From Leptospira terpstrae serovar Hualin str. LT 11-33 = ATCC 700639 (GTDB taxonomy: Bacteria > Spirochaetota > Leptospiria > Leptospirales > Leptospiraceae), in contig NZ_AOGW02000006.1 in NCBI RefSeq assembly GCF_000332495.1, positions 186,001-250,000 of the forward strand: 64,000 nt of DNA. The letters run 5' to 3'. Under the pieces are notes generated by a model, which had not been told where the DNA came from, made no database searches, and saw nothing but the letters and a program-made list of their open reading frames with translations. This document shows positions 49,289 to 57,358 of the stretch, in pieces. A program made the position numbers and the translations under genes. Numbering within the stretch: the first letter of the stretch is position 1; the number at the start of each line of letters is the position of its first letter.

Positions 49289-49748
49289 TTTCGTCTATGT
49301 CACGTATATACTTACCACACCGGAAAAAGTTTGGAATGCAATCATTGATCCGGAAATCACAAGTCAATATTGGCTTGATCCATTAGCAAAGAACCCGGCA
49401 CACATCAATGTTTCCGATTGGAAGCCAGGTTCCCTATGGAAACATGAAAAGTTGGATGATGCCAAAACAGTGGATATCATCGGTAAGGTTATAGAAAGTT
49501 CACCTCCGCATCGTTTGGTGCTTACTTGGGCTCGTCCCAAGGAAATGGATGAGGAATCAAAACATGCTCGAGTTACATTTGACATTGAACCTTATGCTAA
49601 TGGACTCGTTCGTTTGGTAGTCACACACGAAGATCTAGATCCACAAATGTTAGCTGGAATTTCCTCAGGTTGGCCGAGTGTTCTATCAAATCTCAAAACA
49701 TTTTTAGAATCAGGTCGCCCATTAGCGGGACACATTGTTAGTGTTTAG
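49275..49748 (+). CDS. SRPBCC (AHSA1-like) protein
   Basis: 157 residues from ATG 49275, with AAGGAG upstream; an in-frame TTG at 49260 is not likely. The START/Bet v1-like fold opens VYVTYILTTPEKVWNAIIDPEITSQYW, and RVTFDIEPYANGLVRLVVTHEDL lies in the middle. Such proteins have a hydrophobic cavity and are typical partners of ArsR regulators. Function unknown; likely binding or detoxifying a small hydrophobic compound. Confidence 0.88.
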   Translation: MEKNSFVYVTYILTTPEKVWNAIIDPEITSQYWLDPLAKNPAHINVSDWKPGSLWKHEKLDDAKTVDIIGKVIESSPPHRLVLTWARPKEMDEESKHARVTFDIEPYANGLVRLVVTHEDLDPQMLAGISSGWPSVLSNLKTFLESGRPLAGHIVSV

Positions 49749-49806
49749 TTATACAAAATAACATACATTATGTGATTTTTTATCAATGAAGGAACGGAGA
49801 AACTAT

Positions 49807-50223
49807 ATGAATTTACCTTATACTGGCGGATGTGCTTGCGGTGCCATTCGTTACCATATTTCAGATGAACCAATCTTTATGAATGACTGCCAATGCAAAG
49901 ATTGTCAAAAAATGAGCGGAACGGGACATGGATCTTACTTAACTTTTCCCTCACGTACACAAGTAAAACTCGAAGGAGAGGCTACCCATTTTGATAGGAT
50001 TGGAGACAGCGGCAATACCAAAACAAATAGCTTTTGCCCAAAATGTGGCTCGCCTGTCTATATGACGTTTGCTGGTATGCCAAAACTCTTTACAATACAC
50101 GCCACAAGTTTGGATGATCCTGGCCGATACAAACCACAAGCGGTAACATACTCTCTTCGAGGATTTCCTTGGGACCACCTCGATCCGGCTTTACCTAAAT
50201 TTGAAACAATGCCAAAAACCTAA
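49807..50223 (+). CDS. GFA-family (glutathione-dependent formaldehyde-activating-like) protein
   Basis: 138 residues from ATG 49807, with GGAG about 11 bases upstream; ATG 49786 is open but less well placed. Cysteine pattern of the family: GGCACGAIRY, CQCKDCQKMSG and FCPKCGSPVY, together binding two zinc ions. Called formaldehyde-activating from Gfa but most members have unknown roles. It completes the ArsR operon. Confidence 0.87.
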   Translation: MNLPYTGGCACGAIRYHISDEPIFMNDCQCKDCQKMSGTGHGSYLTFPSRTQVKLEGEATHFDRIGDSGNTKTNSFCPKCGSPVYMTFAGMPKLFTIHATSLDDPGRYKPQAVTYSLRGFPWDHLDPALPKFETMPKT

Positions 50224-50231
50224 CATGATTT

Positions 50232-50372
50232 GGGGCGCCTCGAATTGATTCTTAAACAAATCCATCATCCTGAAACGACCGCGCTATCCGCTTCAATCTT
50301 TCCCGATGGTTTCTTGGTTGTATGATGATTGATTTCGGGAAAGGATTTCCGCTACTATCGCTGGCGCAGGAT
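50232..50372. repeat. Intergenic inverted-repeat element between converging genes
   Basis: GGGGCGCC at the left (50232-50239) faces GGCGC at the right (50363-50367). Inside, CTTTCCCGA pairs with TCGGGAAAG (both arms within about 50299-50343) around a 28-base loop. GC-richer than its surroundings. It lies between the GFA and acetyltransferase genes and could be a bidirectional transcription end or a dispersed repeat. No second copy is visible in this window. Confidence 0.4.
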
Positions 50373-50439
50373 CTAATTCTTAAATATAATTTGATTCAAA
50401 TTATAAAAATAATCCTATTTTATTATTTATAATCAAATT

Positions 50440-50907
50440 CTAACCTAACGGATAATAGAAGTGAACCACACTTTCCCCAGTGGCTCCCGTAGATCGGTAA
50501 AAATCGAGTGCGTAGTCGTCTACCAAATCAGCTTGAACGAAAACTTCCTCGGCACCCCAATCTTTACAATAGGCGTTGATACTTTGGATGAGTGATTTTC
50601 CAATTCCTTGGCGTTGGTATGGGGTGAGCACAGCTAAATCATAGATATATACTAGCGGTTTTTCTGAGTAATATTGACGAAGGGTGTAGGAAGTCAAACC
50701 TCCAATCACATGGTTGTTTAATACAGATACAAATACAAAAAAATCATCCCTCTCCAAAAGTGTTTGTAGATAGTTAGAGTTTGGAATTTGAAAATTTTTC
50801 ATTTCAAATACATCTTCAAAAACTCGAATGAGTTCAATGAATTGATCCAAATCACTGGCACTAAGTTTTTTAATTTCCAAGTCTTTCCTGTTCGTACTTT
50901 CTAACAT
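50440..50907 (-). CDS. GNAT acetyltransferase resembling aminoglycoside 3-N-acetyltransferase AAC(3)-I
   Basis: 155 residues. GNAT core with the acetyl-CoA loop QRQGIGKSLI. Its detailed pattern (YLQTLLERDDFFVFV, NHVIGGLTSY, YIYDLAV, EEVFVQADLVDDYALDFYRSTGATGESVVHF) follows AAC(3)-I enzymes closely, including the YIYDLAV and VQAD...DxAxxxY segments. AAC(3)-I inactivates gentamicin-type drugs; whether this chromosomal member does is untested. No mobile element or integrase is adjacent. Confidence 0.85.
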   Translation of the reverse strand: MLESTNRKDLEIKKLSASDLDQFIELIRVFEDVFEMKNFQIPNSNYLQTLLERDDFFVFVSVLNNHVIGGLTSYTLRQYYSEKPLVYIYDLAVLTPYQRQGIGKSLIQSINAYCKDWGAEEVFVQADLVDDYALDFYRSTGATGESVVHFYYPLG

Positions 50908-50958
50908 ATTCTAATAGGTTAATCTCTTAAAAATGATTTGAGGAAAACGGGAATCGTT

Positions 50959-51348
50959 TTATTTTAATCGCTCGAGGACACCTTTTCGTTTCACAATATT
51001 TTTATAGTCCCATTGGATTTTCTTTGCTTGGCCGAGCCAACGTTTCAATTCTTTTTTATTGATTTGACTTACATCTGTATAACGTGCTTCTGCTGCTTTG
51101 AAACTTCCTTCCGGCTCTAATCCTTTGACTTCAAAAGATTGCCCACTCCAAAAGAGAAGACGAATACAACTCTTTAGTTTGCTGTATCCAACAATCGGAT
51201 TTCCCTCTAAAAACCAAACAGGATGTGCATGCCATATTTTCTTTTCCGCTTTCGCGAGAGTTAAATTAATTTCTTCATAAAGAAGATTACAAATTTCTCT
51301 ATCCACTGGGGATTGGGATTGATTGTATTTTTGAATCTCTTGACTCAC
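50959..51348 (-). CDS. DUF1801-domain protein
   Basis: 129 residues from GTG 51348, with GAGGAG 7 bases upstream. Motif KIWHAHPVWFLEGNPIVGYSKLKSCIRLLFWSG fits DUF1801/YdhG-like proteins, a small fold with a hydrophobic groove. Function unknown. Its promoter region carries a strong nested palindrome (51374-51417). Such genes often accompany ArsR/SRPBCC operons like the one at 48.9 kb. Confidence 0.8.
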   Translation of the reverse strand: MSQEIQKYNQSQSPVDREICNLLYEEINLTLAKAEKKIWHAHPVWFLEGNPIVGYSKLKSCIRLLFWSGQSFEVKGLEPEGSFKAAEARYTDVSQINKKELKRWLGQAKKIQWDYKNIVKRKGVLERLK

Positions 51349-51373
51349 TACTTTCTCCTCACCGTTGTTTTCA

Positions 51374-51417
51374 ATACAGGTTTAGATTATATCAAGGATA
51401 TAAAGCAAAACCTGTAT
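51374..51417 (-). promoter_or_regulatory. Nested palindrome over the promoter of the DUF1801 gene
   Basis: Outer arms ATACAGGTTT (51374-51383) and AAACCTGTAT (51408-51417) are a perfect 10-bp dyad. Inner arms TTATATC and GATATAA (51387-51393 and 51397-51403) add a second. On the minus strand TATAAT (a perfect -10 box) falls inside. This looks like an operator at the promoter of the gene at 51348, about 25 bases upstream of its start. CAGGT is shared with the ArsR operator at 48914. Confidence 0.55.
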
Positions 51418-51517
51418 CTTAATTCGAAATTAAATTCTTGGATTATAGAATTTCAACTTCCAAAAACAATAAAACCGCTACTGAAAATTTCCCAGTTTGC
51501 GGTGGAAAAATCTCAAA

Positions 51518-52123
51518 TTATTTGCAAATTTTCTTTAAGGTAGATACAACTTTCACATCGACTGTAGGCCAAAGTTTACTGACTCCATCTGAACCTTTAT
51601 GTAAGTCATTACATTCTGCATTTAACTTACCAAGTCCTGATTGTAAACCTAGTGTAACTACATCCACAGTTCCAGTCACTTCGACAACATCCTCTTTCCA
51701 AACAAAGTTCACAGGAACGGAAGTTTTAGAGTTACCAAATCGTAAATTTAGTTTTGCTGTTCCCGTTTCTCCAGCGGTGATATCGGTAAAAGATCCTGCG
51801 ATTTTTTTATTCCCTTTTACGGAACCGAAAAAGAATTTTTTAATTTTTCCATCTCGGTCAGGAACACCCGAGTTGACTGAAGAAGAATCGATTTGGAATT
51901 GCAAAGACTTTACTGCACCAAACTTTGATTTGTCTTTTTGTTTGCCAACGACTTTGATTGAGTCGAATTTACCTTTAACACCTGTTTTCTCAGTAAATTT
52001 GAACGCTGTCCACTCTAATGAGGTTTGCGATGAGTCGTATTCGTAAGTGCAATTTTCTTCTGCAGTCAAATGTGCTGCGGCGCTGAGTGTGATTAGTACC
52101 AAAATCGAATGAATAATTTTCAT
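51518..52123 (-). CDS. YceI-family exported protein (second copy)
   Basis: 201 residues. A signal peptide ends near AHLTAEE. YceI core: LEWTAFKFTEKTGVKGKFDSIKV and DRDGKIKKFFFGSV, ending TVDVKVVSTLKKIC. It is divergent from the ABC transporter operon with 47 bp between the starts. It is only distantly related to the copy at 42.5 kb. Likely periplasmic lipid-binding protein. I see no partner cytochrome b561. Confidence 0.85.
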   Translation of the reverse strand: MKIIHSILVLITLSAAAHLTAEENCTYEYDSSQTSLEWTAFKFTEKTGVKGKFDSIKVVGKQKDKSKFGAVKSLQFQIDSSSVNSGVPDRDGKIKKFFFGSVKGNKKIAGSFTDITAGETGTAKLNLRFGNSKTSVPVNFVWKEDVVEVTGTVDVVTLGLQSGLGKLNAECNDLHKGSDGVSKLWPTVDVKVVSTLKKICK

Positions 52124-52170
52124 AGAAACCTCTACTAGAAAATAGAAAATGTAGAACTAGGTTTTGTCAA

Positions 52171-54429
52171 GTGGAGTCTAATCCCCGAATCACAATTCGC
52201 ATGTTAAAATTTATACATTTGTTGGTATTTCATTTTAAGAACCAACTCTTCAAACCAAAAGAAGAAAATCAAAGCCTTAGGCTTTCTTCACATGAAGATT
52301 TGGCAAAGTCAATTTTGGATTTTTTCTCTGAATCCTTATACATTCATTCGGTTCCTAGTCAAATCATCGAAGGTTTTCGTTCCCTTCGCAGTAAATACAA
52401 ACAACTGACTAAGACCAATTTCTATGATTTTCTTTTTTCCGCTTCCCACCAATACCAAATCCGCCTAAACATTGTTCAAAAAACATTACAAGACATAAAA
52501 TCCTATACCACAGAAAACTCGCCCTTTGTATTTCAAATCGTAAATGAAAATACTAACCTACCTGAGTTTTATGCAATATTAAATTACCAAACTTCCTCTT
52601 ATCAAATTAAATTACTAAATCAATTAGAGGCCGAAGCAGAATGGTATTCTGAAAAGGAATTGTTGAAACTCATAGGAATCAAATCAAATAAAGAATTTGT
52701 GGACTGGATCGTTGCAGAGCCAACATTTCCTTTTTCAACAAACAAAGAACTAAATAAGTCTGATTCGTCTGTTAAAAATGCGCTAAAACAAATCTCACAT
52801 TTGATTCAAATGGAATCTAAAGATGTTTTGATTGTCTTTATCTATGGAGTGGGAATTGGAATTCTCTCCCTAGTTGTTCCAGTTGCCACTTCCTCACTTG
52901 TCAATATCGTAGCCTTTGGTGTGATGATTCAACCTGTCATCATATTGACATTGTTAGTCGTATTTTTTCTAGGATTTGCAGGTGCGATGCAAACCATCCA
53001 AATCTATGTGGTGGAAATTTTACAAAGACGTGTTTTTGTGAGAATTGCCACTGAGTTTGCCGTAAAGTTCCCAAAAATTCGCCAGGTTGTTTTGGACAAA
53101 CACCACAACCCAGAACTTGTAAATCGTTTCTTTGATACGATGACCATTCAAAAGTCCATTCATTCCTTGTTAGTCGATGGACTTTCGGTTGTGTTAACTA
53201 CTGTAATTGGTTTTATTCTGATTTCTTTTTACCATCCTATCTTTATTGTATTTTCATTTCTCATTTTACTGATTGGTGGCTATTGGGTCATCTACCGATT
53301 GGGAAAACCCGCTGCAGAAAACTATATCAAGATCTCAAAAGAAAAATACAAAGTAGCTGCTTGGTTAGAAGAAATCTCCAGGCATTCTGCCCTATTCCAC
53401 TCTACCTTTGGCTCCAATTTTGCTTTAGATCGTGCCGATTCTTTGATTCGAGATTACCTATACGCTAGAAAAAAATATTTTTTTAATTATATTCGCCAAA
53501 TCATTGGTCTTGTGGGAATTCAAGCTCTGGCAAGTGCCATAGTACTTGGATTAGGTGGATATTTAGTCATTCATAGACAACTAACCATAGGACAACTTGT
53601 GGCAGCTGAACTTGTGATCGCAAAAGTTTTAAGTGATATTTCAAAATTTGGAAAACAGTTAGATAGTTTTTACAGTTTGATTGCAGCGGTTGACAAAATT
53701 AATTCCGTTTTTCACTTACCAACAATCCCAGTAAAAACGGTAGAATTTGAAATTCCAAATGGCCCGATTCAAATCCAGTTGTCTGGAATTCATTATTCTT
53801 TATCTAATGGCCATAAAATATTCAATCAATTCCAATGGAAAGTGCCGGCAGGAAAAACAATCGGAGTATCTTCTAACACTCCTTATGACGCCCATATTCT
53901 ATTAGATCTGTTATGTGGCCTACGAACACCGACTTCAGGTGTTGTGGAATACAACCACCAAAACATCCACGAAGTTTCCAAAGAACAAATCCATTCTGTT
54001 ACTTATTTAATCAGAGGAAATGAAATCTTCGAAGGAACTATCCTGGAAAATATTCGGGTGGGGCGAGAAGAAATACCGCTCATTGAAATCAGAGAACTCC
54101 TCGAAGAATTAGGAATTTGGGATACGATTCAATCTTTACCAAATGGGATTCACACACCACTTTTAACTTTCGGACATCCCTTTGATACAATCCAAACAAC
54201 AATCCTTTCCATAGCACGTGCCATCGTTGGTAAACCAAAACTGTTGTTAATCGACGGAAACTTAGACCAATTGCCACCTCAACTTCTTTCGGCTTCTCTC
54301 AAAGTTCTGTTACAAAAGAATAGAGTCTGGACACTGATTATTGTTTCCAAATCACCGAATGTTCTTTCTCAAATGGACCAAATATTACGTTTAGAAAACG
54401 ATTCTCATTCCCTAAAGGTAAATTCATAA
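52171..54429 (+). CDS. ABC exporter-type protein with degenerate ATPase domain
   Basis: 752 residues; start GTG 52171 (ATG 52201 also possible, neither with a good Shine-Dalgarno). Residues 1-215 are an unknown soluble domain, 220-490 a six-span exporter membrane domain, and about 525-745 a nucleotide-binding domain in outline only. Walker A reads GKTIGVSSNTPYDA (G565 to A574) with no GKS/T. The Q-loop Gln is Arg615. The LSGGQ position reads FGHPFD (667-672). Walker B ends LIDG (D695, G696) without Glu, and the H-switch is Lys727. It should not hydrolyse ATP. Operon with HlyD- and TolC-like genes. Confidence 0.85.
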   Translation: MESNPRITIRMLKFIHLLVFHFKNQLFKPKEENQSLRLSSHEDLAKSILDFFSESLYIHSVPSQIIEGFRSLRSKYKQLTKTNFYDFLFSASHQYQIRLNIVQKTLQDIKSYTTENSPFVFQIVNENTNLPEFYAILNYQTSSYQIKLLNQLEAEAEWYSEKELLKLIGIKSNKEFVDWIVAEPTFPFSTNKELNKSDSSVKNALKQISHLIQMESKDVLIVFIYGVGIGILSLVVPVATSSLVNIVAFGVMIQPVIILTLLVVFFLGFAGAMQTIQIYVVEILQRRVFVRIATEFAVKFPKIRQVVLDKHHNPELVNRFFDTMTIQKSIHSLLVDGLSVVLTTVIGFILISFYHPIFIVFSFLILLIGGYWVIYRLGKPAAENYIKISKEKYKVAAWLEEISRHSALFHSTFGSNFALDRADSLIRDYLYARKKYFFNYIRQIIGLVGIQALASAIVLGLGGYLVIHRQLTIGQLVAAELVIAKVLSDISKFGKQLDSFYSLIAAVDKINSVFHLPTIPVKTVEFEIPNGPIQIQLSGIHYSLSNGHKIFNQFQWKVPAGKTIGVSSNTPYDAHILLDLLCGLRTPTSGVVEYNHQNIHEVSKEQIHSVTYLIRGNEIFEGTILENIRVGREEIPLIEIRELLEELGIWDTIQSLPNGIHTPLLTFGHPFDTIQTTILSIARAIVGKPKLLLIDGNLDQLPPQLLSASLKVLLQKNRVWTLIIVSKSPNVLSQMDQILRLENDSHSLKVNS

Positions 54430-54450
54430 AGTCGGAAAATAAAAACTGAT

Positions 54451-55788
54451 ATGTCACAGAAATGGAAACTTTATAAAAATCTACCTTCCTATCGATTGGT
54501 GCAAACGGCTTTGCCAGCGCAAAGCCTTGCTTATATCCTAACTATTATTTTTTTCATAAGCGTAATCATCCTACTCTATGTTCCTTGGCAACAAACTACT
54601 ATGGGATTTGGAAGAGTGGTTGCTTATGCACCTCTCGACCGTCAACAAGTGATTGAATCACCGATCAGCGGTCGTGTTGTCAAATGGCATGTACATGAAG
54701 GGACTCGAGTAAAAAAAGGAGATCCTATCATTGATATTTCGGACAACGATCCTAACTTTATCAATCGGATTCGTGAAGAAAAAAATGCCCTCTTACAACG
54801 ATTAGAAGCAGCCAGATCCAGAGAAGATAACATCCGTTCTCGAATTATCAGTTTACGGTCTTCGATGGGAAGTGCCGTCAATGCTGCTGATTCCAGAAGG
54901 ATGATGGCAAAAGACCGAGTACGCGCCAGCGAACAAGCAGTTGATGCTGCAAAAGCCGCTTTAAAAACAGCGAACCTCAACTTAGACCGCCAAAAACAAT
55001 TATGGGAAAAAGGACTTACCTCCAAACGAACTTTAGAACTTGCAGAATTAGAACATACAAATGCCGAAACTGGACTCGATCGCGCGAAAGCCTCTTTTGA
55101 TGCTGCAGTCAAAGAAGAGAGGGCTTTGTATAGTGATTCTGGAAAAGTCGCGCAAGATGCAGAAGCATCGATCAACGATGCAAAAGCTTCCTTAGCATCA
55201 GCACAATCGGAAGTAGCCCGTGTTTTGGAAGATTTACCAAAATTGGAAGCACGTTTGTCTAGACAAGAAAACCAAGAAGTATTTGCACCAAGAGACGGAA
55301 CCATCATGAGAATTTTGGTTAATCCCGACACACAACAAGTAAAAGAAGGAGATGGAGTTGCCATCCTTGTACCCGATTCTGAAGACAAAGCGATTGAACT
55401 TTTTATTTCGGGTAACGACATTCCGTTAGTTGGAGAAGGCAGAAAGGTTCGTTTACAATTCCAAGGATATCCAGTTTTGCAAATCAGTGGATGGCCAGAG
55501 ACTGCTGTAGGAACTTTCGGAGGGATTGTCAAACTAGTCGATATCACTGACAATGGATCTGGAAATTTTCGAGTCCTTGTGGTTCCTGATAGAGAAGATA
55601 GGCAGTGGCCTTCTAGTCGTTACCTCAGACAAGGTGTGCGTGCCAAAGGTTGGATTTTTCTCAATCGTGTGAGTGTGGGATATGAACTTTGGAGAAGGTT
55701 CAATGACTTCCCACCAAACCTTCCCATGGATGATCCAGAAATTAAATCATTGTTAGATGAAAATAGAAATGGTGAGAATCAAAAATGA
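54451..55788 (+). CDS. HlyD-family membrane-fusion protein
   Basis: 445 residues. One N-terminal span (about 25-45), then a lipoyl half (SPISGRVVKWHVHEGTRVKKGDPI), a long coiled coil (about 100-260) and the second lipoyl half (EVFAPRDGTIMRILVN), then a beta barrel. This bridges an inner-membrane ABC exporter and a TolC-like channel in type I secretion. It follows the ABC gene by 21 bp and overlaps the channel gene by 4 bases (ATGA). Confidence 0.88.
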   Translation: MSQKWKLYKNLPSYRLVQTALPAQSLAYILTIIFFISVIILLYVPWQQTTMGFGRVVAYAPLDRQQVIESPISGRVVKWHVHEGTRVKKGDPIIDISDNDPNFINRIREEKNALLQRLEAARSREDNIRSRIISLRSSMGSAVNAADSRRMMAKDRVRASEQAVDAAKAALKTANLNLDRQKQLWEKGLTSKRTLELAELEHTNAETGLDRAKASFDAAVKEERALYSDSGKVAQDAEASINDAKASLASAQSEVARVLEDLPKLEARLSRQENQEVFAPRDGTIMRILVNPDTQQVKEGDGVAILVPDSEDKAIELFISGNDIPLVGEGRKVRLQFQGYPVLQISGWPETAVGTFGGIVKLVDITDNGSGNFRVLVVPDREDRQWPSSRYLRQGVRAKGWIFLNRVSVGYELWRRFNDFPPNLPMDDPEIKSLLDENRNGENQK

Positions 55789-57281
55789 TTTCTAAGTTAA
55801 AACAATCCTTACTTGCTTTCCTTTGTCCTTTTGGAATGTTTTTTTCCTTCGCTATTGAAGCGGATCCTACTCGAGATCCCTTTGAATCTTTACATGGACC
55901 CAATATCTATTCGCAAGATTATATCAACCAACAACCAGGAGTTCTCACATTAGAAGAACTACTTCGGTCTGTTGAAAAATCTTATCCTCTAGTCCTTGCC
56001 GCCGAAAAACTTTTATCAGAAGCCGAATACAATTACTTAGCAGCTGAAGGGGCTTTTGATTTACAATTTAAGTCCATGGGTACAACCAAACCAATGGGTT
56101 ATTATACGAACAATGCTGCTGATGCAGTTTTTGAAAAACCAACTCCACTAGGAGGAACATCTTTTTTTGCTGGTTATCGGATAGGAAGGGGAAATTTTCC
56201 AGTGTATGATGGCAGAAGAGAAACCAATGACTATGGTGAAGTGCGTGCCGGAGCCATCTTTCCTCTTATGCGTAATCGTGAGATTGATAAAAACAGAGCC
56301 GATATCAAAAAAGCGGACCTTGACCGTAGACTCGCCGAACTCTCCATTCAAAAACTAAAAATCGAAGTCATTAAAGAAGCTACCAAACGGTATTGGAAAT
56401 GGGTTGCCAGTGGCCAAGAATACTTAGTCAACAAAGACTTGTTAGCAATGGCAAAGGATCGTCAGGAACAAATTATACAGCGTATTAAGTTAGGTGACAT
56501 TCCTAAAATGGAAGGAACAGAAAATGACCGCGCTATCTTACAAAGAGAGTCGCAATTTGTATCTGCCGAAAGGGAAATGCAAAAAGCAGCCATTGACTTA
56601 TCTTTATTTTTACGTGCAACAGATGGAAATTTAATCCTACCTTCAACAGATAGACTCCCCATAGGATTTCCTAAACCTATTGAGTATAAAAAACTGGAAC
56701 TGGAAAAGAGCATTAAACTTGCTTGGAAGTATAGACCAGAATTACAAGACTTCGAATTCAAACGAGACAAAGTTCGTGTTGACCAAGATATGGGATACAA
56801 TGCATTAAAGCCGCAAGTAGATTTGGTAGTCGCAGGGTCTCAAGACTTTGGACCAGGTTCTGTGACAAGAGCCAAACCAGAACTTGAAGCATCACTTGTT
56901 CTCAATCTTCCGATCCAAACCAAACGCCCGAGAGGAATGATTGGTGCTGCAGAAGCTAAGATTGCCCAACTGGATCAGGAATTACAATTCTCAAAAGATA
57001 AAATCAAAACTGAAGTACAAGATTCCATTTCCGAGGTGATTGCTTCGGCAAAACGCGTAATGGTTACTCAAAATGAAGTAGAACTCGCAAGAAAGTTAGA
57101 AGAGATGGAACGAGAACGATTTACTCTTGGTGATTCAACACTTCTATTTGTGAATATTAGAGAACAGACAAGTGCAGAAGCAGCAGTACGTGAAATTAAG
57201 GCTTTGTACGATCATCATGTAGCCATTGCCAATTTCCAAGCAGCAACTGCTTCGATTTTGCAAATTTCACCCTTTCCTTAG
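55785..57281 (+). CDS. TolC-family outer-membrane channel
   Basis: 498 residues. A signal peptide ends around FAIEADP. Long helical repeats alternate with barrel segments, including KEATKRYWKWVASGQEYLVNK and RERFTLGDSTLLFVNIRE, typical of outer-membrane efflux proteins. It forms the outer-membrane trimer of the system with the ABC and HlyD genes. No secreted substrate with RTX repeats is present nearby. Confidence 0.87.
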   Translation: MISKLKQSLLAFLCPFGMFFSFAIEADPTRDPFESLHGPNIYSQDYINQQPGVLTLEELLRSVEKSYPLVLAAEKLLSEAEYNYLAAEGAFDLQFKSMGTTKPMGYYTNNAADAVFEKPTPLGGTSFFAGYRIGRGNFPVYDGRRETNDYGEVRAGAIFPLMRNREIDKNRADIKKADLDRRLAELSIQKLKIEVIKEATKRYWKWVASGQEYLVNKDLLAMAKDRQEQIIQRIKLGDIPKMEGTENDRAILQRESQFVSAEREMQKAAIDLSLFLRATDGNLILPSTDRLPIGFPKPIEYKKLELEKSIKLAWKYRPELQDFEFKRDKVRVDQDMGYNALKPQVDLVVAGSQDFGPGSVTRAKPELEASLVLNLPIQTKRPRGMIGAAEAKIAQLDQELQFSKDKIKTEVQDSISEVIASAKRVMVTQNEVELARKLEEMERERFTLGDSTLLFVNIREQTSAEAAVREIKALYDHHVAIANFQAATASILQISPFP

Positions 57282-57358
57282 TCTGTTTTATGATTTAGAA
57301 AAAAAAACGACTTTCACTACTCAATGAATCCCTAAACTTTTCCCTAAAGAAGGTTTCT

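Noticed and set aside
50218..50440. Integron attC-like site, because ACCTAAC occurs at 50218 and 50434
   Set aside because: No matching GTTRRRY in the right orientation and spacing, and no integrase in the window; both copies merely cover stop codons.
51438..52046. 202-codon plus-strand ORF opposite the second YceI gene
   Set aside because: Antisense to a recognisable YceI coding sequence; composition is Ser/Thr/Pro-rich shadow.
52171..54429. Peptidase-containing (C39) bacteriocin exporter
   Set aside because: The N-terminal 215 residues show no Cys/His peptidase motif, and the ATPase is degenerate.
54642..55553. 303-codon minus-strand ORF
   Set aside because: Lies fully antisense to the HlyD gene; Ser-rich low-complexity translation with no domain, a shadow of that gene.
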